This document shows positions 13,695 to 21,124 of a DNA stretch of 46,181 nt, in pieces. The translations under genes were made by a program, and so were the position numbers. This stretch comes from UMGS363 sp964402055 (GTDB lineage Bacteria; Bacillota; Clostridia; Oscillospirales; Ruminococcaceae). The notes beneath the pieces are model-generated. The model was not told the DNA's origin. It saw nothing but the letters and a program-made list of their open reading frames with translations, and ran no database searches. The stretch spans positions 1-46,181 of the forward strand of contig CAYOAV010000011.1 of NCBI GenBank assembly GCA_964402055.1, read 5' to 3'. Positions within the stretch are counted from its first letter, which is position 1; each line of letters begins with the position of its first letter.

Positions 13695-15689
13695 TCAATT
13701 TAATTCAGCTGTTTTTATAACCGTGAAATCCTCAAGGCGAACCGAAACTACCTGTTTTTCACCGTAGACATAGAGCATATCTCCATTCAATGCAGCTCTT
13801 TCAAAAATGCCGCTGTCATCAAGCTCTGTATATTCGAGCTTTCCTTTCTGTGAAAAACCAGCTTCATCATCGTAGGTGAAAACATAGTAAAGGTTATTAA
13901 CGCCAAATTCGGAATAGCTGTAAACAGGTATCCCTATTATGCCCGAATCGGCGAACATTGCACGTCTGTCTGTAATTGCCTTTGAAAAGCATTCACCAAT
14001 ATCATCGGCAAGGTCAATGCTATGGAGCATCAATCCGCTTTCCGAATCAAACATCGTCAATGCAAGTCCGTTCCCGTCTGCTTTTTTTTCAAGCCCGATA
14101 AGCTTATCCTCGGAATAGCTGTAAAGATGTGCCGAGGCTGCTTCAAGCGACTGCGACTGGACTGGAGGATTGCTTGCAAGATCAATCACAAGCGATGGCG
14201 TATCGGAATCAGTGAACAGACTTGCAAAGGTATCTTCAAAGCGTACAGCTGTAACCTTTTGTCCCGTCAGCAATGTGCCTGCACTGTTCACAACGGTAAG
14301 GCTGTCATCGAGAACATATACGGAAACAGAAGTACCATTTTCATCGGTTATTTCCGTTGCTATACGGAAATTGCCGTTATATTCGTTCATACTGTATTTG
14401 CTTATCACTCTGCCTGCGATGGAGGAGCTTGCTTTATAGCTTATGCCCGTTCCCTCGGAGAGGTCAAAGCTTGTGATTATGCTGTAATCAGTTCCGTCCT
14501 TGCTCCTTCCAACGCCTACTGTATAGAGCGTATCTGCGGAGCAATAAACGTTCCTGCTTGTTCCAAGAACTGCTTTGACAACAGTCCTTGGTGCTTCGGA
14601 TTGGCAGTCGATTGCAGAAACGACTGTATAATCCGTGCTGTTTGCATTGGCTGGGACTATGATATCCTCAGGAGCGATGTAGCTCTTTTCTCCATTAAGA
14701 GAATATGTCGGAACGAAGCTGTCAAGGCTTGCGTTCTCTGCGAGCGGAGCTGTTCTGTAGTCGGAATAATCCGACACGAGATAAAGCACACCATCGACAT
14801 ATTTTGAGGATGTATAGCCGCCATTCTGTTTATAAGTGGTGGTAAGCTTAGGATCGGTTTTATCCTTAAGATCGTAAATATCCACTGCGACGTTCGTGCG
14901 GAACACGTTTTCAGTCGGGTTGGAATTTGTATCGCTATTGGAGGAAATGTCGGATTCTGCTGCTGGAACAACGTCATCCGCCGTAGTAAGGCTTTGCGAT
15001 GAAGGCTCAATTATTTTAACCTCCTCTGTTTCCTTGGAAACGAGGATAAGTCTGTCGCCGTCGATATAAAGCTCAACGGGAGGACAAAGCTCATTTTCAA
15101 TTTCACTGATTATCTCCATTGTTTCAAGCGAAATAATATATAATTTACCACCGCTTATACAATAAAGATTTGTGCCGTCTGATTTGACGATATCAGCGTC
15201 ATTTGCGAGGCTTCCTGCCGTGCCCTGGAAATCATATGCCGAAATTTCGGAAAGTGTTTCCTTAGGTTTAGGCGTTACGTTTGATATTGTGGGAATATCT
15301 TCATCTTCTTCTGCCGAAGCATTTTCTGTATTTGTCTGTTCGGGAGAAGCGGAGATATACAATCCCGTGTAGATGTCATAAAGATCATCATAATTATCGG
15401 GCGAAATGGCGTTATATTCAATTGTTTCGTCAATCGTGCCGATATTGCTTTCGTTGTGGCTGTTAAACGCAATAAGTCCGGTTCCGATAACAGCACAAGC
15501 GGCAACGGAAGCAGCAGTCATTCTTATAATTCTCAGACGTTGTGCATAGGTTGAAGAAGCGGTTATTTCCGTTTCCATTTTTGACTGCGTAGTTTTTTCT
15601 TTAAGCATAAGGGCAATATTTTCGGGGGAAAGCTCATCGGGAACTTCGACCTCGCTTATAAGCTCATTAAGTCTTTCTTCAAATGTCAT
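13695..15689 (-). CDS. Membrane anti-sigma-like protein with extracellular beta-propeller
   Basis: The 664-residue protein has a cytoplasmic N-terminal region (MTFEERLNELISEVEVPDEL..., about 55 residues), one transmembrane helix (about residues 54-74) and a long extracellular part. A Ser/Thr/Glu-rich linker leads to a C-terminal beta-propeller of the Beta_propel type (secreted proteins distantly related to WD40), seen as repeated blades such as GTNLYCISGGKLYIISLE. The gene lies 19 bases after the ECF sigma gene with AAAGGAGGT. From topology and position it should hold the sigma factor at the membrane and sense an outside signal through the propeller. That role is inference; the signal is unknown. 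Confidence 0.82.
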   Translation of the reverse strand: MTFEERLNELISEVEVPDELSPENIALMLKEKTTQSKMETEITASSTYAQRLRIIRMTAASVAACAVIGTGLIAFNSHNESNIGTIDETIEYNAISPDNYDDLYDIYTGLYISASPEQTNTENASAEEDEDIPTISNVTPKPKETLSEISAYDFQGTAGSLANDADIVKSDGTNLYCISGGKLYIISLETMEIISEIENELCPPVELYIDGDRLILVSKETEEVKIIEPSSQSLTTADDVVPAAESDISSNSDTNSNPTENVFRTNVAVDIYDLKDKTDPKLTTTYKQNGGYTSSKYVDGVLYLVSDYSDYRTAPLAENASLDSFVPTYSLNGEKSYIAPEDIIVPANANSTDYTVVSAIDCQSEAPRTVVKAVLGTSRNVYCSADTLYTVGVGRSKDGTDYSIITSFDLSEGTGISYKASSSIAGRVISKYSMNEYNGNFRIATEITDENGTSVSVYVLDDSLTVVNSAGTLLTGQKVTAVRFEDTFASLFTDSDTPSLVIDLASNPPVQSQSLEAASAHLYSYSEDKLIGLEKKADGNGLALTMFDSESGLMLHSIDLADDIGECFSKAITDRRAMFADSGIIGIPVYSYSEFGVNNLYYVFTYDDEAGFSQKGKLEYTELDDSGIFERAALNGDMLYVYGEKQVVSVRLEDFTVIKTAELN

Positions 15690-15708
15690 AATTCCAACCT
15701 CCTTTCTA

Positions 15709-16260
15709 TCAGCGTTCCGTCAGCAGCTGTTTCAGCTTGAGCTTTGCTCTTGCCGCCTTTGAACGGACGGTATTTGCAGATATACCGAGCATTCTGGCGA
15801 TCTCTTCGCTTTTATATCCCGAAACAACGCCGAGGGATAAAACAAGTCTGTCTTCCTCGTCCAATTTGGCAAATTCGTCCATTACTTCCAATCCGTTATA
15901 ATTTATCTCGTCGGATTTCTCTTGTTCTACACTATCGAGAATATCAAGCTCATTGCTGTAATTCTTTTTCTGTATATATTCCTTCTGCTTTCTTTTTATC
16001 TTAGCGGTAAGGATTTTTATTATCCAGCTTTTGAATGCTTTTTCATCTCTTAAATTTTTTATGGAAGAATATGCCTCCAGGACAGTGTCGCTAACCACAT
16101 CGGAAGCGTCATGCTGATTATTGTTCAGGTTTATCAGAGCAATGCGGTATAGATCCTTATAGACGAGAGCATAAAGCTTTGCGAACGAATCAGCGTCACC
16201 TGCTCTTGCCATTTTAACGCACTCATTGAAATCAAAATCAGAAGCGTTTAAATTTTTCAA
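15709..16260 (-). CDS. ECF-type RNA polymerase sigma factor
   Basis: The product is about 183 residues. Region 2 is seen in DLYRIALINLNNNQHDASDVV (a stretch containing the DxxDxV helix) and region 4 in EEDRLVLSLGVVSGYKSEEIA followed by NTVRSKAARAKLKLK, the helix-turn-helix that reads the -35 element. An ORF open to 16311 would add a hydrophobic stretch without a ribosome-binding site. TTG at 16260 is chosen because AGGTGA lies 7 bases upstream. It is followed by its presumed membrane anti-sigma factor. Sigma factors of this type control surface or envelope genes; its regulon is not visible here. Confidence 0.9.
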   Translation of the reverse strand: MKNLNASDFDFNECVKMARAGDADSFAKLYALVYKDLYRIALINLNNNQHDASDVVSDTVLEAYSSIKNLRDEKAFKSWIIKILTAKIKRKQKEYIQKKNYSNELDILDSVEQEKSDEINYNGLEVMDEFAKLDEEDRLVLSLGVVSGYKSEEIARMLGISANTVRSKAARAKLKLKQLLTER

Positions 16261-16309
16261 GCTGTTATCACCTCTTATCTGCCAAAGGGTCAGAATAATC
16301 AATAATAAC

Positions 16310-16337
16310 ATTATACCACAAAATCTTCACCTTTAAA
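16310..16337 (-). promoter_or_regulatory. Probable promoter of the ECF/anti-sigma operon
   Basis: TGGTATAAT (extended -10, with TATAAT at 16315-16310) and a weak TTTAAA 16 bases upstream. The distance to the TTG start is about 50 bases. Confidence 0.5.
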
Positions 16338-16372
16338 AGACCTGTCATAAAATAAGTGGCAAAAAAAGCTCA

Positions 16373-16429
16373 TTTTGTTGCAAATAAAAGTCACTTTTGT
16401 AGCTTTGCACAACAAATTTTTGCAACAAG
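16373..16429. repeat. Cluster of TTGTTGCAA-type inverted repeats in the intergenic stretch
   Basis: Between the sigma operon and the next lipoprotein (about 400 bases) no gene is seen. It holds TTTTGTTGCAAA (16373-16384), TTTGCACAACAAA (16404-16416) and TTTTTGCAACAAG (16417-16429), which can pair with each other. A further small hairpin ATGCTGA / TCAGCAT lies at 16571-16592. They could be operator or RNA structures; no function is assigned. Confidence 0.4.
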
Positions 16430-16665
16430 ACCCCCCGCTTGTTGATTTTTAACACTCAGAACCAAAAATCAAATTTACAAACAATAAAATTTCCACAGAA
16501 TATACTGTAAGTAAATCTTTTTGCAAAAAAATAAGCCTGAATATTAAAGAAAAATTCGGATAAAATAAAAATGCTGACAAAAAAATCAGCATTGTGGGTT
16601 TGCATTTTCATTATGCGGCTTTGAACGGAGAAAATGTCGTGCAAGGCTTAGCGGAAAGGAATAAA

Positions 16666-16947
16666 ATGAAAAGAACACTTATTGTTGCAGCCTTGCTTTC
16701 GGCATTTGCACTTACAGGCTGCGGAAAAAATGATAATATGTCAAACAGCGGCACAAGCTCAACGAGTTCTTCCTCCTCTCAGACTACCACAAGCCTTAGC
16801 GATACAGAACGAACCGAGGAAGAATCTACCGTAAAAACAGGTGATGTTGACGGTGACGGCTTCATTGAGGATATTGTCACCGATGCAGGCGATATTGTAA
16901 ATGATGTTGTTACAGGTGCAGAGGACGTTGTTGACGATATTCTGTAA
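16666..16947 (+). CDS. Small lipoprotein, unknown function
   Basis: The 93-residue product starts MKRTLIVAALLSAFALTGCG, a clear lipobox with the lipidated Cys at residue 19. A Ser/Thr-rich linker follows, then a short acidic domain with DVDGDGFIEDI, which resembles a single calcium-binding EF-hand-like loop. A reading from 16594 would bury the signal peptide, so ATG at 16666 with GGAAAGGA is used. It has its own terminator. No family is recognised. Confidence 0.75.
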   Translation: MKRTLIVAALLSAFALTGCGKNDNMSNSGTSSTSSSSSQTTTSLSDTERTEEESTVKTGDVDGDGFIEDIVTDAGDIVNDVVTGAEDVVDDIL

Positions 16948-16948
16948 A

Positions 16949-16987
16949 AAAAATCCGCAGGGAATTAAAGCTTCTCTGCGGATTTTT
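16949..16987 (+). terminator. Rho-independent terminator of the small lipoprotein
   Basis: Stem AAATCCGCAG / CTGCGGATTT (16951-16960 with 16976-16985) followed by a short T run. It starts right after the stop codon and could work in both directions. Confidence 0.85.
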
Positions 16988-17031
16988 GCGAGGTTGGTAA
17001 TTTTTCATGTTCTGAGTTAAGCTGTGCAATA

Positions 17032-17131
17032 NNNNNNNNNNNNNNNNNNNNNNNNNNNNNNNNNNNNNNNNNNNNNNNNNNNNNNNNNNNNNNNNNNNNN
17101 NNNNNNNNNNNNNNNNNNNNNNNNNNNNNNN
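17032..17131. other. Assembly gap (100 N), intergenic
   Basis: Exactly 100 N between the lipoprotein terminator and the toxin-antitoxin promoter. The content is unknown and a small gene could be missing. Confidence 0.95.
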
Positions 17132-17138
17132 CCCCCTA

Positions 17139-17167
17139 TTGACGAAGTAGCATAATTGTGATATAAT
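17139..17167 (+). promoter_or_regulatory. Promoter of the toxin-antitoxin operon
   Basis: TTGACG (17139-17144), 17 bases, TATAAT (17162-17167), 26 bases before the antitoxin ATG. Such operons are normally autorepressed at the promoter; no clear palindrome is seen. Confidence 0.85.
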
Positions 17168-17193
17168 ATGACTACCGACAAGGAGGCGTTTTT

Positions 17194-17490
17194 ATGACAA
17201 ATTCAATCTCAATAAGACCGTCAAAGGATATACGCACAAATTATGCCCATATTTCTGCACTAACAAGGGATAATCCCGTAGCAATTACGGTAAATGGCAA
17301 GGAGGATACTGTGCTTCTCAGCCATGAGGATTATCAGCAGACTATGAATTATATTTCAGAGCTTGAAGAAAAGCTTGCAATGTATACTCATCTTGCACAA
17401 AGTATGGACGATATAAAGCTTGGGAGAGTTCATAACGCTGATGATGTGTTCGATGAACTGATAAGCGATTTGGAGAAGCTTGACATATGA
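17194..17490 (+). CDS. Antitoxin of the Phd/YefM (RelB-like) family
   Basis: The 98-residue protein has the family's N-terminal fold: SISIRPSKDIRTNYAHISA, then NPVAITVNGKEDTVLLSHEDYQ, matching the DNA-binding/dimerisation domain of Phd/YefM. The helical, acidic C-terminal half is expected to wrap the toxin. AAGGAGGCG precedes the ATG. Its stop overlaps the toxin start (ATGA), the usual coupling that keeps antitoxin in excess. It should neutralise the downstream toxin and repress its own promoter. Confidence 0.88.
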   Translation: MTNSISIRPSKDIRTNYAHISALTRDNPVAITVNGKEDTVLLSHEDYQQTMNYISELEEKLAMYTHLAQSMDDIKLGRVHNADDVFDELISDLEKLDI

Positions 17491-17810
17491 ATTGCAAGGT
17501 AATATTTACTGATACGGCTGAAGCAGATCTCCGTGATATAGCTTTTTATATTGCGAATCAGTCAAAGAATAAGAATATTGCCATTCAGTTTGTAAACAAG
17601 TTAAGAGAAAAATGCAAAATTCTTGAAACAATGCCTGAAATCGGTTCTCTTCCAAAGGACAGGGTTCTTGTAAGTAATGGTTATCGTTTTCTTGTTCATA
17701 ATAATTATCTTATATTTTATTCTTATGTCAAGGAAGTAAAAGCAGTATACGTTAATGCGATTTTCAACGCTAAACGAGATTTTAATTGCGTGATGAAAAA
17801 ACATATATAA
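17487..17810 (+). CDS. Toxin of the RelE/ParE superfamily
   Basis: The 107-residue protein shows the ParE/RelE layout: N-terminal strand KVIFTDTAEADLRDIAFYIA, two helices, MPEIGSLPKD, then GYRFLVHNNYLIFYSY and a final strand VNAIFNAKRD. RelE-type members cleave mRNA at the ribosome and ParE-type members poison gyrase; the sequence seen does not decide which. The start overlaps the antitoxin stop. A palindromic repeat follows directly and may end the transcript. Confidence 0.88.
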   Translation: MNCKVIFTDTAEADLRDIAFYIANQSKNKNIAIQFVNKLREKCKILETMPEIGSLPKDRVLVSNGYRFLVHNNYLIFYSYVKEVKAVYVNAIFNAKRDFNCVMKKHI

Positions 17811-17811
17811 A

Positions 17812-17875
17812 AAAGTCACCTAAAGCAATACCGCACAAAGATTATGCAGTATTGACCTGAAGATGACTTTTTTTA
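17812..17875. repeat. Palindromic repeat, GGCAATACCG family, copy 2, acting as bidirectional terminator
   Basis: AAAAGTCACC...AGCAATACCGCAC pairs imperfectly with GCAGTATTGACC...GATGACTTTT. Both ends carry A/T runs suitable for termination of the toxin (+) and TPM (-) transcripts. The core AGCAATACCGCACAAAG is shared with copies at 6431 and 36991. Confidence 0.7.
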
Positions 17876-17884
17876 TTGCACCAA

Positions 17885-18598
17885 TTATCTATGACCGCCT
17901 CTGCCGCCGCCGCCCATACTATGACCTCCGCTGCTGCCGTGGTGACCTCCGCCGCCTCCACCACCGCTGCTGGTTTCGTTTTTGGTTTTGGTTACAGTTT
18001 CACGAATAAAAATATCACTGCTTTCGTACATATCCACTCCGCCAGAGCGTATATAGCAGGCGGCATTTGTTTTGCTGTGGAATTTATATCTTGTAAGCAC
18101 GACTGCAACGCCTATTCCTGCGGCGATAAGACCTGCCACGCAGGACATCATCAATACTTTCGATAATGGATAATTGGCAGAGCCGCTGTAATTTCCTTCT
18201 GATACAGGATAGCTGTCGCTATCGGTAAAAGCACCATCATCGTAATATTTCCTTACGCAGTTAAAATACTCCCTGACGTTGCCCATATCGTCATAATCAT
18301 AGTATTTTTCCTCGCATCGGTCGAGCATTTGGTTTACTCTTGAATTGTTGAAATAATAAAGATCGGGTTCGCCGCCTATTGCGAAATGCCTGTAGCCGAG
18401 GTCGATAAGGTAAAGAATACCATCAGCGTCATAGCTGCCAAAGATTTCCTTATACCGTGATTCAGCATATTCAACAGCATCATATCCGTCTTCAGGGAAA
18501 TCTATATCCGTAGTTATAACAGCTATATTCCAGCCTGTATAATTGCAAAGCTCCTGCTGTTCGCTCATAAGCTGTTGTTCCTGCTCATCGGTATAAAG
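17885..18598 (-). CDS. TPM-domain membrane protein (YdjH-like), 5' end lost in a gap
   Basis: The visible 238 residues begin at the TPM domain (LYTDEQEQQLMSEQQEL..., GWNIAVITTD, DGILYLIDLGYRHFAIGG). A transmembrane helix follows (about 80-100 residues before the end), then a Gly/His/Ser-rich tail. The reading frame happens to join the upstream zinc-ribbon protein across 100 N. In B. subtilis the same three components are separate genes (ydjG, ydjH, ydjI), so a gene boundary and a signal peptide may be hidden in the gap. A real fusion cannot be excluded. The module is linked to membrane-stress protein PspA in Bacillus; no pspA is present here. Confidence 0.75.
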   Translation of the reverse strand, partial: LYTDEQEQQLMSEQQELCNYTGWNIAVITTDIDFPEDGYDAVEYAESRYKEIFGSYDADGILYLIDLGYRHFAIGGEPDLYYFNNSRVNQMLDRCEEKYYDYDDMGNVREYFNCVRKYYDDGAFTDSDSYPVSEGNYSGSANYPLSKVLMMSCVAGLIAAGIGVAVVLTRYKFHSKTNAACYIRSGGVDMYESSDIFIRETVTKTKNETSSGGGGGGGHHGSSGGHSMGGGGRGGHR

Positions 18599-18698
18599 NN
18601 NNNNNNNNNNNNNNNNNNNNNNNNNNNNNNNNNNNNNNNNNNNNNNNNNNNNNNNNNNNNNNNNNNNNNNNNNNNNNNNNNNNNNNNNNNNNNNNNNN
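18599..18698. other. Assembly gap (100 N) between TPM and zinc-ribbon parts
   Basis: Exactly 100 N. The left side starts a TPM domain. The right side stops inside a region that in YdjG-like proteins is followed by membrane helices. The real gap is probably longer. Confidence 0.95.
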
Positions 18699-19567
18699 AG
18701 CATTGTATAATGCCAATTTGTCCGTATCAGCCTGACATTTTTATATTCGGGGATAACGCTTGTATATCCGACGATCGAGCTGTTAAGCACCTGTTCAGCA
18801 CTTTCATTTATACGATTTTTTATTATGGGGAGGACTTCTTCCTTTGAAACATCGTATTTATCGGCAAAAAAGCCTGAAAGATAGGACATCTGGAACTGCT
18901 CGAATTTTGAATAATCGAACGGTTCAATAGCGGTCATAAGGCTGTCCTCGATTTTTTTTGAGCCATCGGCAGGAACACCGTCATAGATTATCCTTGCGGC
19001 ACGTCTTACCTTGAAATGCTTGGTTCTTGTGACGGTATAATCGCCGTTTGTATGGACAGTGACTATTTTCGCATTTGCATGAAGCTTAGCGTCCACCTTA
19101 CAGTCTGCGAGCCAGAACGGAACATACAGACCTGTAATTTTTTCAAGCGTGGAAAAATCGGTATAATCCTTCGGGAGAAACCATTTTTTGCCGCACCACT
19201 TCATATAATTTTCTATTGCCTGTTCACGGGTATGTGTGAAAGGGATAAGCATTTCGGGCCTGCATTCGCCGGAGAGCCTGCCTTGAAGCGTAACAGGGCT
19301 ATGGCAGTAATAGCAAAAGGTTGCGGCGGTATTTTCATCGGCGATTATTTCCGCACCGCAGCTATCGCAGACATAGAGATTAGTATGGCTGTTAAATTCC
19401 TCCTGCTGTTCGTCTGTGGGGATAAAAACGTTATTCTCGCCGTTATCTTCCTGCATTTCCTCGGCTGTGAACTCCGATTGACAGTATTCGCAGACGTGCA
19501 TTTGAGTTTTCGGGTCAAAAACAACGCTTCCGCCGCAGTTCGGGCATTTTAGCTGTACAACGCTCAT
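18699..19567 (-). CDS. TFIIB-type zinc-ribbon membrane-associated protein (YdjG-like), 3' end lost in a gap
   Basis: The visible 289 residues start MSVVQLKCPNCGGSVVFD and carry two CxxC-CxxC zinc ribbons (about residues 8-33 and 67-89), typical of the YdjG-like family found beside SPFH proteins. A mixed alpha/beta domain follows, and the sequence is cut at TNWHYTM. Family members usually go on for several dozen residues and end in hydrophobic segments. The start has GAAAGGAAAA upstream. It lies 41 bases after the SPFH gene in one leftward operon. Proposed role, from Bacillus, is to anchor the SPFH protein at stressed membrane. Confidence 0.75.
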
Positions 19568-19608
19568 ATTATGGATTTTCCTTTCAGAATTTTTACCATT
19601 TTTTGAAA

Positions 19609-20856
19609 TTACGGACGCTTTGAGCCGCAGTTATTGCAGAAATTGCCTGTATTTTCAGCACCGCAGGAGCATTTCCAAGGTGCATTAGGATTTTTTGCAC
19701 CGCAATTTCCGCAGAAGTTGCCCGTGTTGACATTTCCGCATGAGCATCTCCACTGACCTGACGGTGCAGGCTTGGCTTTTCCGCAGTTGTTGCAGAAATT
19801 ACCTGTGTTTTCAGCACCGCAGGAGCATTTCCAGGTATTTGAAGCGGTTTGAGCCTGTGCTTGTGCCTGCATCTGGGCGGCATTCGTGCGTGAAGCGGAT
19901 TCCATAAAGCCGCCTGCGGCATTCATACCCATACCCATGCCCATAAAAGCGGCTGACGCACCGTTGGGATTTGAGCCTGCCTTATTAAGTCCCTCTGCGA
20001 TCTGACCCTGAACATATCCCTCACGGATTGAAGCGTCTTTGAGCATAGCACCCTGATTACGCATATTAATAAGCTTTTTAGACTCATCGTCATAGGAAAT
20101 ACTTGCGATTCCGACTGAACATACCTCCATCCCACGGAGCATAGTCCAATCTTCATCGAGCGTTTCCGACATATATTTTGAAAGCTCACGGCTCTTTGAG
20201 GTTACAGAAGAAATGGGAATACCATCCTGCGACATTTTATTAATAGCCGACTGGAGAGCGTCCATAAACTCATCGGAATACTGACTGCTTATTTCCGCAT
20301 AATCAACTCTTGAAGCACCTCTTGGAACTGCTTCGTTGAAGAATTTGAGCGGGTCTGTGATTTTTATTGAATACGAACCATGGGCACGGAGGAAAAGCTC
20401 TGCATCATAGCGTGTATCATAGTAATTAACAGCGTTTCTTGTTCCGAATTTAATGCCCTTGATTTCCTGAAGATTGATATAGTAAACGTGCTGTGTATTG
20501 CTTACAGTGCCGCCGTGCTTAAAGCGTTCCCAGGTGTCCTTTACCGATTCATTCAGCTCGCCGTTGAAAAGTGATGGAGCAGAGGAAAGGTTTACCTCAT
20601 AATAACCCTCCTGTGCGCAGAAATCAACGACCTTGCCGCTGTCAACAAGAAGCATCATCATATTCGGGTAAACGTGGATAACAGAGCCATTTGAAATGAC
20701 GTTATCCGCACCCTTGTTTGAGGTTTTTCCGCCCTTTACCTTAACACCGCTTACCATAACTGTGGTATCGGACATCGGTGCAGGCTCAATAGTTTCAAGC
20801 CATGAATCCTTCAATACACCGCCAACTGAATTGACTGCAGCTTTAATAAGTCCCAT
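19609..20856 (-). CDS. SPFH-domain protein with three C-terminal zinc ribbons (YdjI-like)
   Basis: The 415-residue protein resembles the B. subtilis YdjI / 'virion core protein' family. A short N-terminal amphipathic region is followed by an SPFH (band 7) domain (about residues 35-285, e.g. SSAPSLFNGEL, ELFLRAHGSYSIKI). Then comes a Gly/Met/Ala-rich linker (GMGMGMNAAGGF). The end has three near-identical zinc ribbons of about 30-35 residues with pattern W-x-CSCG-xx-NTGNFC-xx-CG (19618-19690, 19700-19770, 19783-19845). SPFH proteins scaffold membrane domains. AGGAGG lies 8 bases before the ATG. The gene follows a 42-residue membrane peptide and precedes the zinc-ribbon and TPM genes. Confidence 0.88.
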   Translation of the reverse strand: MGLIKAAVNSVGGVLKDSWLETIEPAPMSDTTVMVSGVKVKGGKTSNKGADNVISNGSVIHVYPNMMMLLVDSGKVVDFCAQEGYYEVNLSSAPSLFNGELNESVKDTWERFKHGGTVSNTQHVYYINLQEIKGIKFGTRNAVNYYDTRYDAELFLRAHGSYSIKITDPLKFFNEAVPRGASRVDYAEISSQYSDEFMDALQSAINKMSQDGIPISSVTSKSRELSKYMSETLDEDWTMLRGMEVCSVGIASISYDDESKKLINMRNQGAMLKDASIREGYVQGQIAEGLNKAGSNPNGASAAFMGMGMGMNAAGGFMESASRTNAAQMQAQAQAQTASNTWKCSCGAENTGNFCNNCGKAKPAPSGQWRCSCGNVNTGNFCGNCGAKNPNAPWKCSCGAENTGNFCNNCGSKRP

Positions 20857-20875
20857 AATAATATCCTCCTGTCAA

Positions 20876-21004
20876 TTATTTTTTCTTTTTTGAGATAATG
20901 CCGAGAATGACCGCCGCAGCTATCACAACAACTGCAACAACAGCGATTATGATATAGGTGCTTGCGGAGATATTTCCCGTCATTACACTTTCTGTTAAGC
21001 TCAT
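20876..21004 (-). CDS. 42-residue membrane peptide with KKKK tail, first gene of the SPFH operon
   Basis: The frame begins MSLTESVMTGNISASTY, then a single Ile/Val/Ala helix (about residues 17-37), and ends ISKKKK. AAAGGATTTG lies before the ATG at 21004. The stop is 19 bases before the SPFH gene start. The layout (TGN, hydrophobic segment, Lys cluster) looks like the C-terminal anchors of the secreted proteins just to the right, but here it is a whole protein. It could be a membrane anchor for the SPFH module. No known family is recognised. Confidence 0.7.
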   Translation of the reverse strand: MSLTESVMTGNISASTYIIIAVVAVVVIAAAVILGIISKKKK

Positions 21005-21040
21005 AATATCAAATCCTTTTGTTTTTTAGTTCTTTTTCAC

Positions 21041-21069
21041 ATTATATCATATATTTATTCAATATGCAA
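21041..21069 (-). promoter_or_regulatory. Promoter of the SPFH/YdjGHI-like operon
   Basis: TTGCAT (21069-21064), 17 bases, TATAAT (21046-21041) on the minus strand, about 35 bases before the 42-residue peptide gene. Confidence 0.65.
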
Positions 21070-21080
21070 TAACAAAATAA

Positions 21081-21108
21081 AAAAACCGCCCGAATTAACG
21101 GACGGTTT
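21081..21108 (-). terminator. Terminator of the first TGN-anchored surface protein
   Basis: Stem AAACCGCCCG / CGGACGGTTT (one mismatch) at 21083-21108, followed on the minus strand by a T run. Its sequence is almost the same as the terminator at 23012-23037, a sign of gene duplication. Confidence 0.85.
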
Positions 21109-21124
21109 AATGATTGAATTAAAA

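Noticed and set aside
14022..14807. 261-codon open frame on the + strand
   Set aside because: It lies antisense inside the beta-propeller anti-sigma gene, has no ribosome-binding site and reads as Cys/Ile/Arg-rich nonsense; a shadow of the real frame.
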